Source: Streptomyces sp. LHD-70
GTDB lineage: Bacteria > Actinomycetota > Actinomycetes > Streptomycetales > Streptomycetaceae
Direction of reading: 5' to 3'
Length of the DNA stretch: 64,000 nucleotides
Assembly: GCF_031157275.1 (NCBI RefSeq)
Contig: NZ_JAVIFW010000002.1
Coordinates: forward strand, 186,001 to 250,000
Shown: in pieces, positions 1 through 6,821 of the stretch
Numbering within the stretch: position 1 is the first letter of the stretch
Layout of the letters: every line of letters starts with the position of its first letter
The notes under the pieces: model-generated
What the model was told of the DNA's origin: nothing
Seen by the model: the letters and a program-made list of their open reading frames with translations, nothing else
The model's database searches: none
Program-made: the position numbers and the translations under genes

Positions 1-1
1 C

Positions 2-85
2 GCGGGCACCTGGAAGTTGCGGGTGCAGGACCGGGCGGCGCAGGACACCGGGTACATCAACAGCTGGAAGCTGACGTTCCCGTAA
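2..85 (+). CDS. C-terminal end of a P-domain protein, probably a secreted protease (partial)
   Basis: The window opens inside a gene whose last 27 codons are visible. The tail reads WKLRVQDRAAQDTGYINSWK followed by LTFP and a TAA stop. This pattern, W-L-x-V-x-D then a G-x-I-x-x-W-x-L-x-F ending, is the closing strand motif of the proprotein-convertase P-domain. In Streptomyces such domains are commonly fused to the C-terminus of secreted M4 or S8 proteases, and an M4 protease follows on the same strand, so a paralogous protease is the likely identity. The catalytic part lies outside the window. A P-domain on another secreted enzyme cannot be excluded. Confidence 0.6.
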   Translation, partial: AGTWKLRVQDRAAQDTGYINSWKLTFP

Positions 86-167
86 CCGGCACGGACGGGG
101 GCGAGCGGGCGGCGTCCGGGGCAACTTGCCCGGGGCGTCGCCCAGTTCGCATTTCTGGGTCACCTAT

Positions 168-262
168 CGGGTTTGTGTATCTGGTTCGCGTATCGGGCTT
201 GCGTATGGGGGTTCGCGTCTCGGGTTCGCGTCTCGGGTTCGCGTCTCGGGTTCGCATATCGG
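168..262. repeat. Seven tandem 13-bp repeats between two protease genes
   Basis: Seven head-to-tail copies of a roughly 13-bp unit, consensus CGGGTTCGCGTCT or CGGGTTCGCGTAT, fill this part of the 86-446 intergenic gap. The last four copies are nearly identical and one copy is 14 bp. There is no coding signal. The rest of the gap contains the promoter region of the M4 protease, including a direct GGTCAA pair near 283-297. Confidence 0.85.
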
Positions 263-446
263 ACGGAGCGCCACGAGTATTGGTCAAGTTTCGGTCAACC
301 TGGCGAAACCCTCCTGACATGTACGCGCCCTAGGTGAAACTCTCTCCCCGCACGGCACAGCCGCAACACAGCACCCAGCACTACGTACTTCCCCGTCCGG
401 ATGGGCCCCCACGCCGTCCGGACACCCCACATCCAGGGAGTAGAGA

Positions 447-2045
447 GTGTCGCCCCACATATCGCGCCACATGTCCACCAGACGAGCCGCCACCGCCGCG
501 GGCACGGCGATCATCGCCGCCGCCCTGATCGGCACCGGCCTCAGCACCGCCAACGCGGCGCCCACCCCTGAGCCGACCCCCGCCGCCGCGCCCGTGAAGC
601 TCTCCGCCTCGCAGCGCGCCGAGCTGCTGCGCGACGCGGACGCCGAAAAGGCCCGTACGGCGAAGGAGTTGGGCCTCTCCGGCGCCGAGAAGCTCGTCGT
701 CCGGGATGTCGTCAAGGACCGAGACGGCAGTGTCCACACCCGCTACGAGCGCACGTACGACGGACTGCCCGTCCTCGGCGGCGACCTGGTCGTGCACGAG
801 ACCAAGTCCCGCAAGACGGAGGGCGTCACGAAGGCCCGCGCCGGTGACCTGAAGGTCGACACCGCACGCGCCAAGGCCGCGCCGAAGGGCGCCCGCGCCG
901 TCGTCTGGGCGGCGAGCGGCACCCCGCGCCTCGCGTACGAGAAGGTCGTCAAGTCCACCAAGAAGGACGGCACCCCGAGCCGGCTGCACGTCGTCACGGA
1001 CGCCCGCTCCGGCAAGAAGATCTTCCAGTGGGACGACATCCGCACCGGTGCCGGCCACACCCAGTACAGCGGCGACGTGGAGCTCGGCGCCAAGCAGGAG
1101 TCCAGCGGCTTCTCGCTGACCGACGTCGAGCGCGGCGAGCACAAGACGTACGACCTCGGGGGCGGCACGTCGGGCCAGGGCAAGCTGGTGGCCGGCGAGG
1201 ACGACGAGTGGGGTGACGGCACCCCCGCCAACAAGGAGACCGCGGCCGCCGACGCGCACTTCGGCGCCGCGCTGACCTGGGACTACTTCAAGAACGTGCA
1301 CGGCCGCGACGGCATCAAGGGCGACGGCGTCGGCGCGTACTCGCGCGTCCACTACGGCAACAACTACGTCAACGCCTTCTGGGACGACAGCTGCTTCTGC
1401 ATGACGTACGGCGACGGCGAGGGCAACGCGAAGCCGCTGACGTCCATCGACGTGGCCGCGCACGAGATGACCCACGGCGTCACCTCCAACACCGCGGGCC
1501 TGATCTACAGCGGCGAGTCCGGCGGCCTCAACGAGGCGACCAGCGACATCTTCGCCTCCTCCGTCGAGTTCGCCGGGAACAACAAGGAAGACGTCGGCGA
1601 CTACCTCATCGGCGAGAAGATCGACATCCGCGGCGACGGCACCCCGCTGCGCTATATGGACAAGCCCTCCAAGGACGGCAAGTCCAAGGACGACTGGTAC
1701 AAGGGCATCGGCAGCATCGACGTCCACTACTCGTCGGGTGTCGCCAACCACTTCTTCTACCTGCTGTCCGAGGGCAGCGGCGCGAAGGAGATCAACGGCG
1801 TGAAGTACGACTCCCCGACCGCCGACGGCAAGGCCGTCACCGGCATCGGGCGGGAGAAGGCCGAGAAGATCTGGTTCAAGGCCCTCACCACGTACATGAC
1901 GTCCAACACCGACTACGCCAAGGCCCGCACGGCGACGCTCGACTCCGCCAAGGACCTGTACGGCGCGGACTCCGCCGAGTACAAGGGCGTGGACGCGGCC
2001 TGGGCGGGAGTCAACGTGAAGGCGGCCAAGGGCGGCAAGCACTGA
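447..2045 (+). CDS. Secreted thermolysin-like neutral zinc metalloprotease (peptidase family M4)
   Basis: A secreted endopeptidase that would degrade proteins outside the cell. The N-terminus has an Arg-containing leader and a hydrophobic stretch (about residues 14-36) ending in A-N-A-A, a plausible signal peptide. A long propeptide of FTP/PepSY type occupies roughly residues 50-200. The catalytic domain carries HEMTH (His339, Glu340, His343) and, 20 residues on, Glu363 in GGLNEATSD, the three zinc ligands and general base of M4. The 532-residue length fits an M4 precursor without a P-domain. The GTG start is preceded by GGGAG at 436-440; an in-frame ATG at 471 is an alternative. The upstream partial gene may be a paralogue. 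Confidence 0.93.
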   Translation: MSPHISRHMSTRRAATAAGTAIIAAALIGTGLSTANAAPTPEPTPAAAPVKLSASQRAELLRDADAEKARTAKELGLSGAEKLVVRDVVKDRDGSVHTRYERTYDGLPVLGGDLVVHETKSRKTEGVTKARAGDLKVDTARAKAAPKGARAVVWAASGTPRLAYEKVVKSTKKDGTPSRLHVVTDARSGKKIFQWDDIRTGAGHTQYSGDVELGAKQESSGFSLTDVERGEHKTYDLGGGTSGQGKLVAGEDDEWGDGTPANKETAAADAHFGAALTWDYFKNVHGRDGIKGDGVGAYSRVHYGNNYVNAFWDDSCFCMTYGDGEGNAKPLTSIDVAAHEMTHGVTSNTAGLIYSGESGGLNEATSDIFASSVEFAGNNKEDVGDYLIGEKIDIRGDGTPLRYMDKPSKDGKSKDDWYKGIGSIDVHYSSGVANHFFYLLSEGSGAKEINGVKYDSPTADGKAVTGIGREKAEKIWFKALTTYMTSNTDYAKARTATLDSAKDLYGADSAEYKGVDAAWAGVNVKAAKGGKH

Positions 2046-2052
2046 GCCACGG

Positions 2053-2094
2053 CACCTGACGTTACGCACCTGACGTAACGCACCTGACGTGACG
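2053..2094. repeat. Three tandem 14-bp repeats just after the protease stop codon
   Basis: Three exact-length copies of CACCTGACGT(T/A/G)ACG lie 8 bp after the M4 stop codon. Each contains TGA, and because 14 is not a multiple of three the TGAs fall in different frames. They could also be regulator half-sites for the downstream two-component gene, since TGACGTTACG and TGACGTAACG differ by one base. Confidence 0.85.
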
Positions 2095-2098
2095 ACGG

Positions 2099-2131
2099 CG
2101 GGCGGTACCGGACCTGGTCCGGTACCGCCCG
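2099..2131. promoter_or_regulatory. Perfect 15-bp inverted repeat: terminator of the protease gene or operator of the next gene
   Basis: Two perfect 15-bp arms (left arm CGGGCGGTACCGGAC) are separated by only three bases. The element ends one base before the -10 hexamer of the next gene, so it would cover that gene's -35 region. This allows either a terminator for the M4 gene or an operator. There is no T tract, as is usual for Streptomyces terminators. Confidence 0.7.
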
Positions 2132-2132
2132 T

Positions 2133-2138
2133 CTACGC
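2133..2138 (+). promoter_or_regulatory. -10 element of a leaderless promoter
   Basis: TACGCT is followed by six bases and the ATG at 2146, and no Shine-Dalgarno sequence lies in between. This spacing puts the transcription start on or next to the start codon. The same layout occurs before the genes at 20987, 30639, 42136, 59480 and 61659. Confidence 0.6.
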
Positions 2139-2145
2139 TGACCGC

Positions 2146-2844
2146 ATGAGCGCCCCGCAGCCACTGAGCGCCCCGCAGCCACTGAAAGTGCTCCTCGCCG
2201 ACGACGAGGCCCTGCTGCGCGCCGGGGTGCGCGCGATCCTCTCCGCCGCCCCCGGCCTCGACGTCGTCGCCGAGGCCGCCGACGGGCGCGAGGCGATCGA
2301 CCTCACGCTCCGGCACCGCCCGGACGTGGCCCTGCTCGACATCCGCATGCCCCGGCTCGACGGGCTCCAGGCAGCCGAGGAGCTGCGCCGCACCGCGCCC
2401 GGCACGGCGCTGATCATGCTCACCACGTTCTCCGAGGACGCGTACATCGCCCGTGCCCTCGGCTGCGGCGTCAGCGGCTTCCTGCTGAAGTCCGGCGATC
2501 CGCGTGAACTCCTCGCCGGGGTACGGGCCGTGGCCGACGGCGCCGCCTGCCTCTCCCCCGAGATCGCCCGCCGCGTCATCGCCCACCTGGGCCCGGACCG
2601 CCTCACCCGCGCCGCCGACGCCCGCGCCCGGCTCGCCGCCCTGACCGCCCGCGAGCGCGAGGTCGTCGCCCTGGTCGGCGCGGGCCTGTCCAACGCCGAG
2701 ATCGCGGCGCGTCTGCATGTCGTCGAGGGCACCGTGAAGGCGCACGTCAGCGCGGTCCTGAACCGGCTCGCCCTGAAGAACCGGGTCCAGCTCGCGATCC
2801 TCGCGTACGAGGCGGGGGCGGCACACTCGGACGGCCCGGCCTGA
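2146..2844 (+). CDS. LuxR/NarL-family response regulator
   Basis: A two-component transcription regulator of 232 residues. The receiver domain (about 13-128) has the acidic pair Asp19-Asp20, the phosphoacceptor Asp65 in LLDIRMP, a Thr in LTTF and a Lys in LLKSGD. The C-terminal LuxR-type helix-turn-helix (about 165-225) reads LTAREREVVALVGAGLSNAE and ends with the usual VKAHVSAVLNRL recognition region. I chose ATG 2146 because the domain begins right after it and the -10 element sits just upstream; the longer frame to 2089 would run through the inverted repeat. Its partner kinase follows 61 bp downstream but appears broken, so this regulator may act without its cognate kinase. Confidence 0.9.
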   Translation: MSAPQPLSAPQPLKVLLADDEALLRAGVRAILSAAPGLDVVAEAADGREAIDLTLRHRPDVALLDIRMPRLDGLQAAEELRRTAPGTALIMLTTFSEDAYIARALGCGVSGFLLKSGDPRELLAGVRAVADGAACLSPEIARRVIAHLGPDRLTRAADARARLAALTAREREVVALVGAGLSNAEIAARLHVVEGTVKAHVSAVLNRLALKNRVQLAILAYEAGAAHSDGPA

Positions 2845-2905
2845 CGCTGCTCGTCCATGACTTTCGTCGGGGGCCCGGCCGCCGACGATCGGGCAAGGTG
2901 GTCGC

Positions 2906-3958
2906 ATGCGCAGCGAACGGCCCCGTGACCGGCTCATCGACCTGGTCTTCTGGGGTGCCGTCAGTGCCCCCGTACTGCTGGTCGGCACCCCGTTCGACGG
3001 CCTCGGCGATGCCCTCGCCGTGGCCGTGCTCGGCGGGGCCGTCCTCGTCTCCCGGGCGCGGCCGCTGCTCGCCCTCGCCCTGGTGCTCGGCCTGGTGCTG
3101 TGGCTGACGCCGGAACAGTTCCTGGTGCCGTGCTCCCCGGCCCTGGTCGCCTTCGGCTGGCTCGCCGGACTCCGCCTGGACCGGGCCCGGCCGGCCGTCC
3201 ACCTCCTGGCGGGCACGGGCGCGCTCGGCCTTCCCCTGACGCTGCTGCGTGAACGGCCGCTGCTCTGGGGCTGGTTGACGCTTCTGCTCACGCTCGCGAC
3301 GCTCGCCTTCGTCCCATGGCTGGCGGGTCGCTGCGTACGGCAGTACGGGCAGCTCGTCCGGTCCGGCTGGGAGCTGGCGGCGCGGATGGAGCGCGAGCAG
3401 CAGGTGATCGCCGACCGCGAGCGGGTGCGTGAGCGCTCCCGGATCGCCGCCGACATGCATGACTCCCTCGGGCACGAACTGGCCCTGATCGCGGTGCGCG
3501 CGGCGGCCTTCGAGGTCGACCCGGACCTTCCGGGGGACCGGCAGGCCGCGGCCCGGGAGCTGCGCGAGTCGACGGCCGCGGCGACGTCCCGGCTGCGGGA
3601 CGTCATCGGCGTACTGCGGACGGATGCCGCGCCTCCGTTCTCGCCCGCCGACGAGACGGTGGCCCAACTCGTCGAACGGGCCCGGGAGTCCGGCCTCGTG
3701 GTGACGCTGAACGCCTCGCACGGCGGGCCGACGCTCTCCCCGATGACGGATCGCGCCGTGCACCGCGTCGTCCAGGAGTGCCTGACGAACGCGGCGAAGC
3801 ACGCGCCGGGCACGGAGGTGACGGTGGCGGTGGAACGGGTCGGTCCGCTGGTCCGGGTGCGTTCCGTCAACCCACAGGGCGTACCGGCTGTGCTTCGCGA
3901 ACGGGCGGTTGGTGTCGAAGTCGGTGCGGCGGTAGGTGCTTTCAGGGCTCGGCGGTAG
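2906..3958 (+). pseudogene. Sensor histidine kinase of the NarL-partner type, truncated before the ATP-binding G boxes
   Basis: The N-terminal half has four to five predicted membrane helices (residues about 12-140). The dimerisation domain carries the phospho-accepting His185 in IAADMHDSLGHE, and the N box ECLTNAAKHAPG follows near residues 291-302. A normal HisKA_3 kinase then continues about 70 residues through a D-x-G-x-G box. Here recognisable kinase sequence stops at VRVRSVNP (about base 3870); the remaining ~30 residues are unrelated, third-position GC falls sharply, and the frame closes inside a 23-bp tandem repeat. The protein probably cannot autophosphorylate. The start ATG has CAAGGT six bases upstream, a possible leaderless -10. 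Confidence 0.75.
3866..3938 (-). other. Possible remnant of a minus-strand gene fused to the kinase tail
   Basis: Just after the point where kinase homology ends, the minus strand reads TYRRTDFDTNRPFAKHSRYA followed by LWVD. About 23 of 25 codons there end in G or C, against about 14 of 25 in the kinase frame. I do not recognise the sequence. It could be the 3' scrap of a gene left by a deletion that joined this locus to the maltokinase region. Confidence 0.3.
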
Positions 3959-3978
3959 GTCCTTTCAGGGCTCAGCGG
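3928..3978. repeat. 23-bp tandem duplication at the kinase stop codon
   Basis: Two copies of GGCGGTAGGTGCTTTCAGGG plus CTC (second copy GTCC for GTGC) lie head to tail and contain the stop codon of the truncated kinase at 3956-3958. The stretch 3959-4132 otherwise holds G-rich non-coding sequence and the ribosome binding site of the next gene. Confidence 0.8.
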
Positions 3979-4132
3979 TCGGGCGGGGCCGGGCGTGGGG
4001 TGCGGTCGGGGGGCGGCGCGGGGCGTGGTCGTTTCTCGTGTGGCGCCACCGGGCACCTGAACCCCACGCATTCCGGGCAACTCCACCCTGGGCCGCGACG
4101 CGCAGTCGGCGGCGGGAAGGGGACCACTACGC

Positions 4133-5515
4133 ATGTCGGAAACCGTGACGCGTTCAGGGACCGCACGGGCCCGGCCCGTCGGCGCCGAGCATCGGCAGCT
4201 CGTGGACTCGCTGGCCCCGCTGCTGCGGGACTGGCTGCCGCGGCAGCGGTGGTTCGCCGGGAAAGGGCGGCCCGTCACCGGGTTCGCCCCGGTCTCGGTG
4301 ACGGCACTTCGGCCACCCTCGGCCGAGCCCGGTCTGCTGCACCTGCTCGTCGACACCCAGCAGCCCGGCCGGGACACGGACTGCTACCAACTCCTGCTCG
4401 GCGTACGGCGAACACTCCCGCCGCACCTGTCGGACGCGCTGCTCGGCCGCCCCCGAGGCGGCCCGCTCGCCGGGCTCGCCGTGTACGAGGCGCTGCACGA
4501 CCCGCTGCTCGCCGGGGAGCTGATCGACCGGCTGCGCACACCCGGCGCCCTCGGCGCACTGCACTTCGAACGCCCCCGCGGACCGGCCGTCCCCGACTCC
4601 CTCACGCCCCGCGTCCTCGACGTGGAGCAGACCAACTCCTCCCTCGTGTACGGCGATACGTACATCCTCAAGCTGTTCCGCCGCGTCGCCCCCGGCACCC
4701 ACCCCGAGCTGGAGCTGTCCCGCGCCCTGGCCGGCGCGGACTGCCCGCGCGTGCCGACCCCGGTGGCCTGGGCCGGGGCGCGGCCGGGCGGTACCGCCGA
4801 GCCGTACGTCCTCGGCCTGCTCCAGCCCTTCGTCGCGGGCGCCGCCGACGGCTGGACGCTGGCACTGCGCGCCCTCGACGACGGCGCCCCCTTCACCCGC
4901 GAGGCCGCGGCGCTCGGCCGTGCCACGGCCGAGGTCCACCGGGCGCTCGCCCGCGCCCTGCCGATCGCCGCGCTCGCCCGCTCGCGCACGGAGGCCCTTG
5001 CCGCCGCGATGACGGAACGGCTCGACGCCACCGCCCGCGCCGTGCCCGCCCTGCGCCCGTACGCCCCCGCCCTGGCCGCCGCGTACACCGCGCTCGGCGC
5101 CCTCGACGACACCCGGCGCACCGTCCAACGCGTCCACGGCGACCTGCACTTGGGGCAGTGCCTGTGCGGGGCGGACGGCGCCTGGCACGTGATCGACTTC
5201 GAGGGCGAGCCGGCCCGCCCCCTCGCCGAACGCCGCCGCCCGCACCCGGCCGTACGCGACATCGCGGGCATGCTCCGCTCCTTCGACTACGCCGCGTACA
5301 CCCACCGGGCCTCGGACTGGGCTGCGGCCTGCCGGGAGGCGTACTGCGACGGGTACGCCGAGGCCGCGGGCCACGACCCGCGCGCCGAGCGGACGCTGCT
5401 GCGCGCCTACGAGACGGACAAGGCGGTGTACGAGGTCCTGTACGAGGCCCGGCACCGGCCCGACTGGCTGCCGGTGCCGATGTCGGCCATCCGCCGCTTG
5501 GCGGCGCCCCGCTAG
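4133..5515 (+). CDS. pep2: Maltokinase (Pep2/Mak1)
   Basis: ATP-dependent phosphorylation of maltose to maltose 1-phosphate, the donor used by GlgE to build alpha-glucan. The aminoglycoside-phosphotransferase-like fold is shown by WFAGKGRPV near residue 43, QTNSSLVYGDTYILKLFRR near 165-185 (phosphate and Lys contacts), the catalytic HGDLHLGQ from His335, and the metal-binding DFEGEP from Asp355. The 460-residue length is normal. The ATG follows AAGGGGA. In characterised Streptomyces this gene sits between treS and glgB in the GlgE pathway cluster; here neither neighbour is present, with a broken kinase upstream and an unrelated opposite-strand gene downstream, so it looks like a survivor of a rearranged locus. 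Confidence 0.9.
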   Translation: MSETVTRSGTARARPVGAEHRQLVDSLAPLLRDWLPRQRWFAGKGRPVTGFAPVSVTALRPPSAEPGLLHLLVDTQQPGRDTDCYQLLLGVRRTLPPHLSDALLGRPRGGPLAGLAVYEALHDPLLAGELIDRLRTPGALGALHFERPRGPAVPDSLTPRVLDVEQTNSSLVYGDTYILKLFRRVAPGTHPELELSRALAGADCPRVPTPVAWAGARPGGTAEPYVLGLLQPFVAGAADGWTLALRALDDGAPFTREAAALGRATAEVHRALARALPIAALARSRTEALAAAMTERLDATARAVPALRPYAPALAAAYTALGALDDTRRTVQRVHGDLHLGQCLCGADGAWHVIDFEGEPARPLAERRRPHPAVRDIAGMLRSFDYAAYTHRASDWAAACREAYCDGYAEAAGHDPRAERTLLRAYETDKAVYEVLYEARHRPDWLPVPMSAIRRLAAPR

Positions 5516-5543
5516 TACCCGTCCAGCCCGTCTAGTACCCGTC
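5512..5543. repeat. Duplicated 12-bp element carrying both convergent stop codons
   Basis: CTAGTACCCGTC occurs at 5512-5523 and again at 5532-5543. The first copy supplies the TAG of the maltokinase on the plus strand. The second supplies the TAG of the convergent SUKH-like gene, whose last codons (GAC GGG TAC TAG) are thus repeated after its stop. The two genes are only 16 bp apart. Confidence 0.8.
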
Positions 5544-6821
5544 GACGCCCAACTCCGTGATCCCGGCGTATATCCAGGACCACAGCTCGCCGCTGGGCGT
5601 GCCCTTGTCGAAAAGGCCGGGGGCGAGTTCGTTCAGCTCGTCCAGGAACACCAGCGTCACGTCGTCCTGGTCACCCTCCGCCGGATAGGGGTGCCAACAG
5701 GCGTTGCTGTAGCGGTAGACGGCTTCCAGTGCGCGGGTGAACACGTCGAGATCCGGGGCGAGGGTGACGAGTTCGCCGTTGCTCGGCCCGTCGGAGTTGC
5801 CGTGGACGTGCACCGTCCCCTCGGCGCCGTGCAGGTACACCTCGCCGTACGTGCAGGAGCCGAGGGCGATCAGGTCCTCGGGCAGGCCGTCGCCGACGGC
5901 GGGCTTCATGGCGTCTGGCGTGTACGTCTCGTACTCGTCGAACGCGCACGACCACCATGCGGGCAGCCCGATGCCCGTCAAGTGGGCTCTGCTCGCCGGG
6001 TGTTGCAGCGCTTCGGGAAGATCCTCCGCAGGGATCCGCCGAGCCCACTTCGCGCCGAAGGATTCGTCCACCCGCGCTGCGGTGAGCGGCCCCTCGATCT
6101 GTCTGCGGGTCGGCAGAGCAAGGCCTTCCGCCGCGTCGCTCGACGACGGGTCGACCTTCCCGCGCGGCCAGTCGTGCAAGGTCCGGGCGTCGGTCTCGAG
6201 GACCGCCACACCGTGCTCCCCGGTCACCAGGTGACGGGACTTGTGCCCCTCGACGGAGAGAACGTCTGCTTCGCTCCAGTTCCACGGCGCGTTCAGCGCC
6301 CAGTCCCGCAGCTGTGGGGCGTCCCACAGCCGCGGCGCCCCTTCCTCCGGCTCGGCGTCGGCCGGGATCTGCACCCTGTCCCCGGTCTCGGTCTCGAACC
6401 GGACGGGGCCCCGCTGGTCGGCCACCTCCAGCACGTCACGCCCGTCGTGCAGCAACCGGCGCACCCTGTAGTAGTCCCCGTTCAAACTCGGCTGCGCCAC
6501 GAACCAGTTGACCGGGCGCCACCACGCCCACACCGTCCGCCACGGCATTCCCGGCTCGGCGGCGGCGACCAGCTCCGCGTACGAGGACTCACCCGTCGCC
6601 ACCGCCGCGAAGTGCAGCCAGGCGGCGAACTCGGCTCTCGGCACGTCCGCGACGCCGAACATCGCCTCCGCTTGGAGGAAGACCTCGCGCCCGACTCCAG
6701 GGGATGCCTCCTCTATGCGCGCTCGCAGCGCCGCGCGGTCGGCGTCGAGCAGCCGCGCCGGGTCCGCCAGCACACCGTCCAGTTCGGCTTCGAGTCCGAG
6801 TTCGTCCACCTGTTCGCTCAT
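5532..6821 (-). CDS. SUKH-4-like protein (SMI1/KNR4 superfamily), possible immunity protein
   Basis: A 429-residue cytoplasmic protein without signal or membrane segments. The C-terminal ~180 residues look like a SUKH domain: LTGIGLPAWWSCAFDEYETY, then LGSCTYGEVYLHGAEGTVHV and an acidic ending DLDVFTRALEAVYRY. SUKH proteins are typical immunity proteins against nuclease and deaminase toxins, although stand-alone copies exist. The N-terminal half (W-rich, about residues 50-190) is not recognised. It starts in the last codons of the helicase gene (ATGA overlap), so the two are translationally coupled, an odd pairing. No toxin gene is adjacent. Confidence 0.6.
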   Translation of the reverse strand: MSEQVDELGLEAELDGVLADPARLLDADRAALRARIEEASPGVGREVFLQAEAMFGVADVPRAEFAAWLHFAAVATGESSYAELVAAAEPGMPWRTVWAWWRPVNWFVAQPSLNGDYYRVRRLLHDGRDVLEVADQRGPVRFETETGDRVQIPADAEPEEGAPRLWDAPQLRDWALNAPWNWSEADVLSVEGHKSRHLVTGEHGVAVLETDARTLHDWPRGKVDPSSSDAAEGLALPTRRQIEGPLTAARVDESFGAKWARRIPAEDLPEALQHPASRAHLTGIGLPAWWSCAFDEYETYTPDAMKPAVGDGLPEDLIALGSCTYGEVYLHGAEGTVHVHGNSDGPSNGELVTLAPDLDVFTRALEAVYRYSNACWHPYPAEGDQDDVTLVFLDELNELAPGLFDKGTPSGELWSWIYAGITELGVDGY

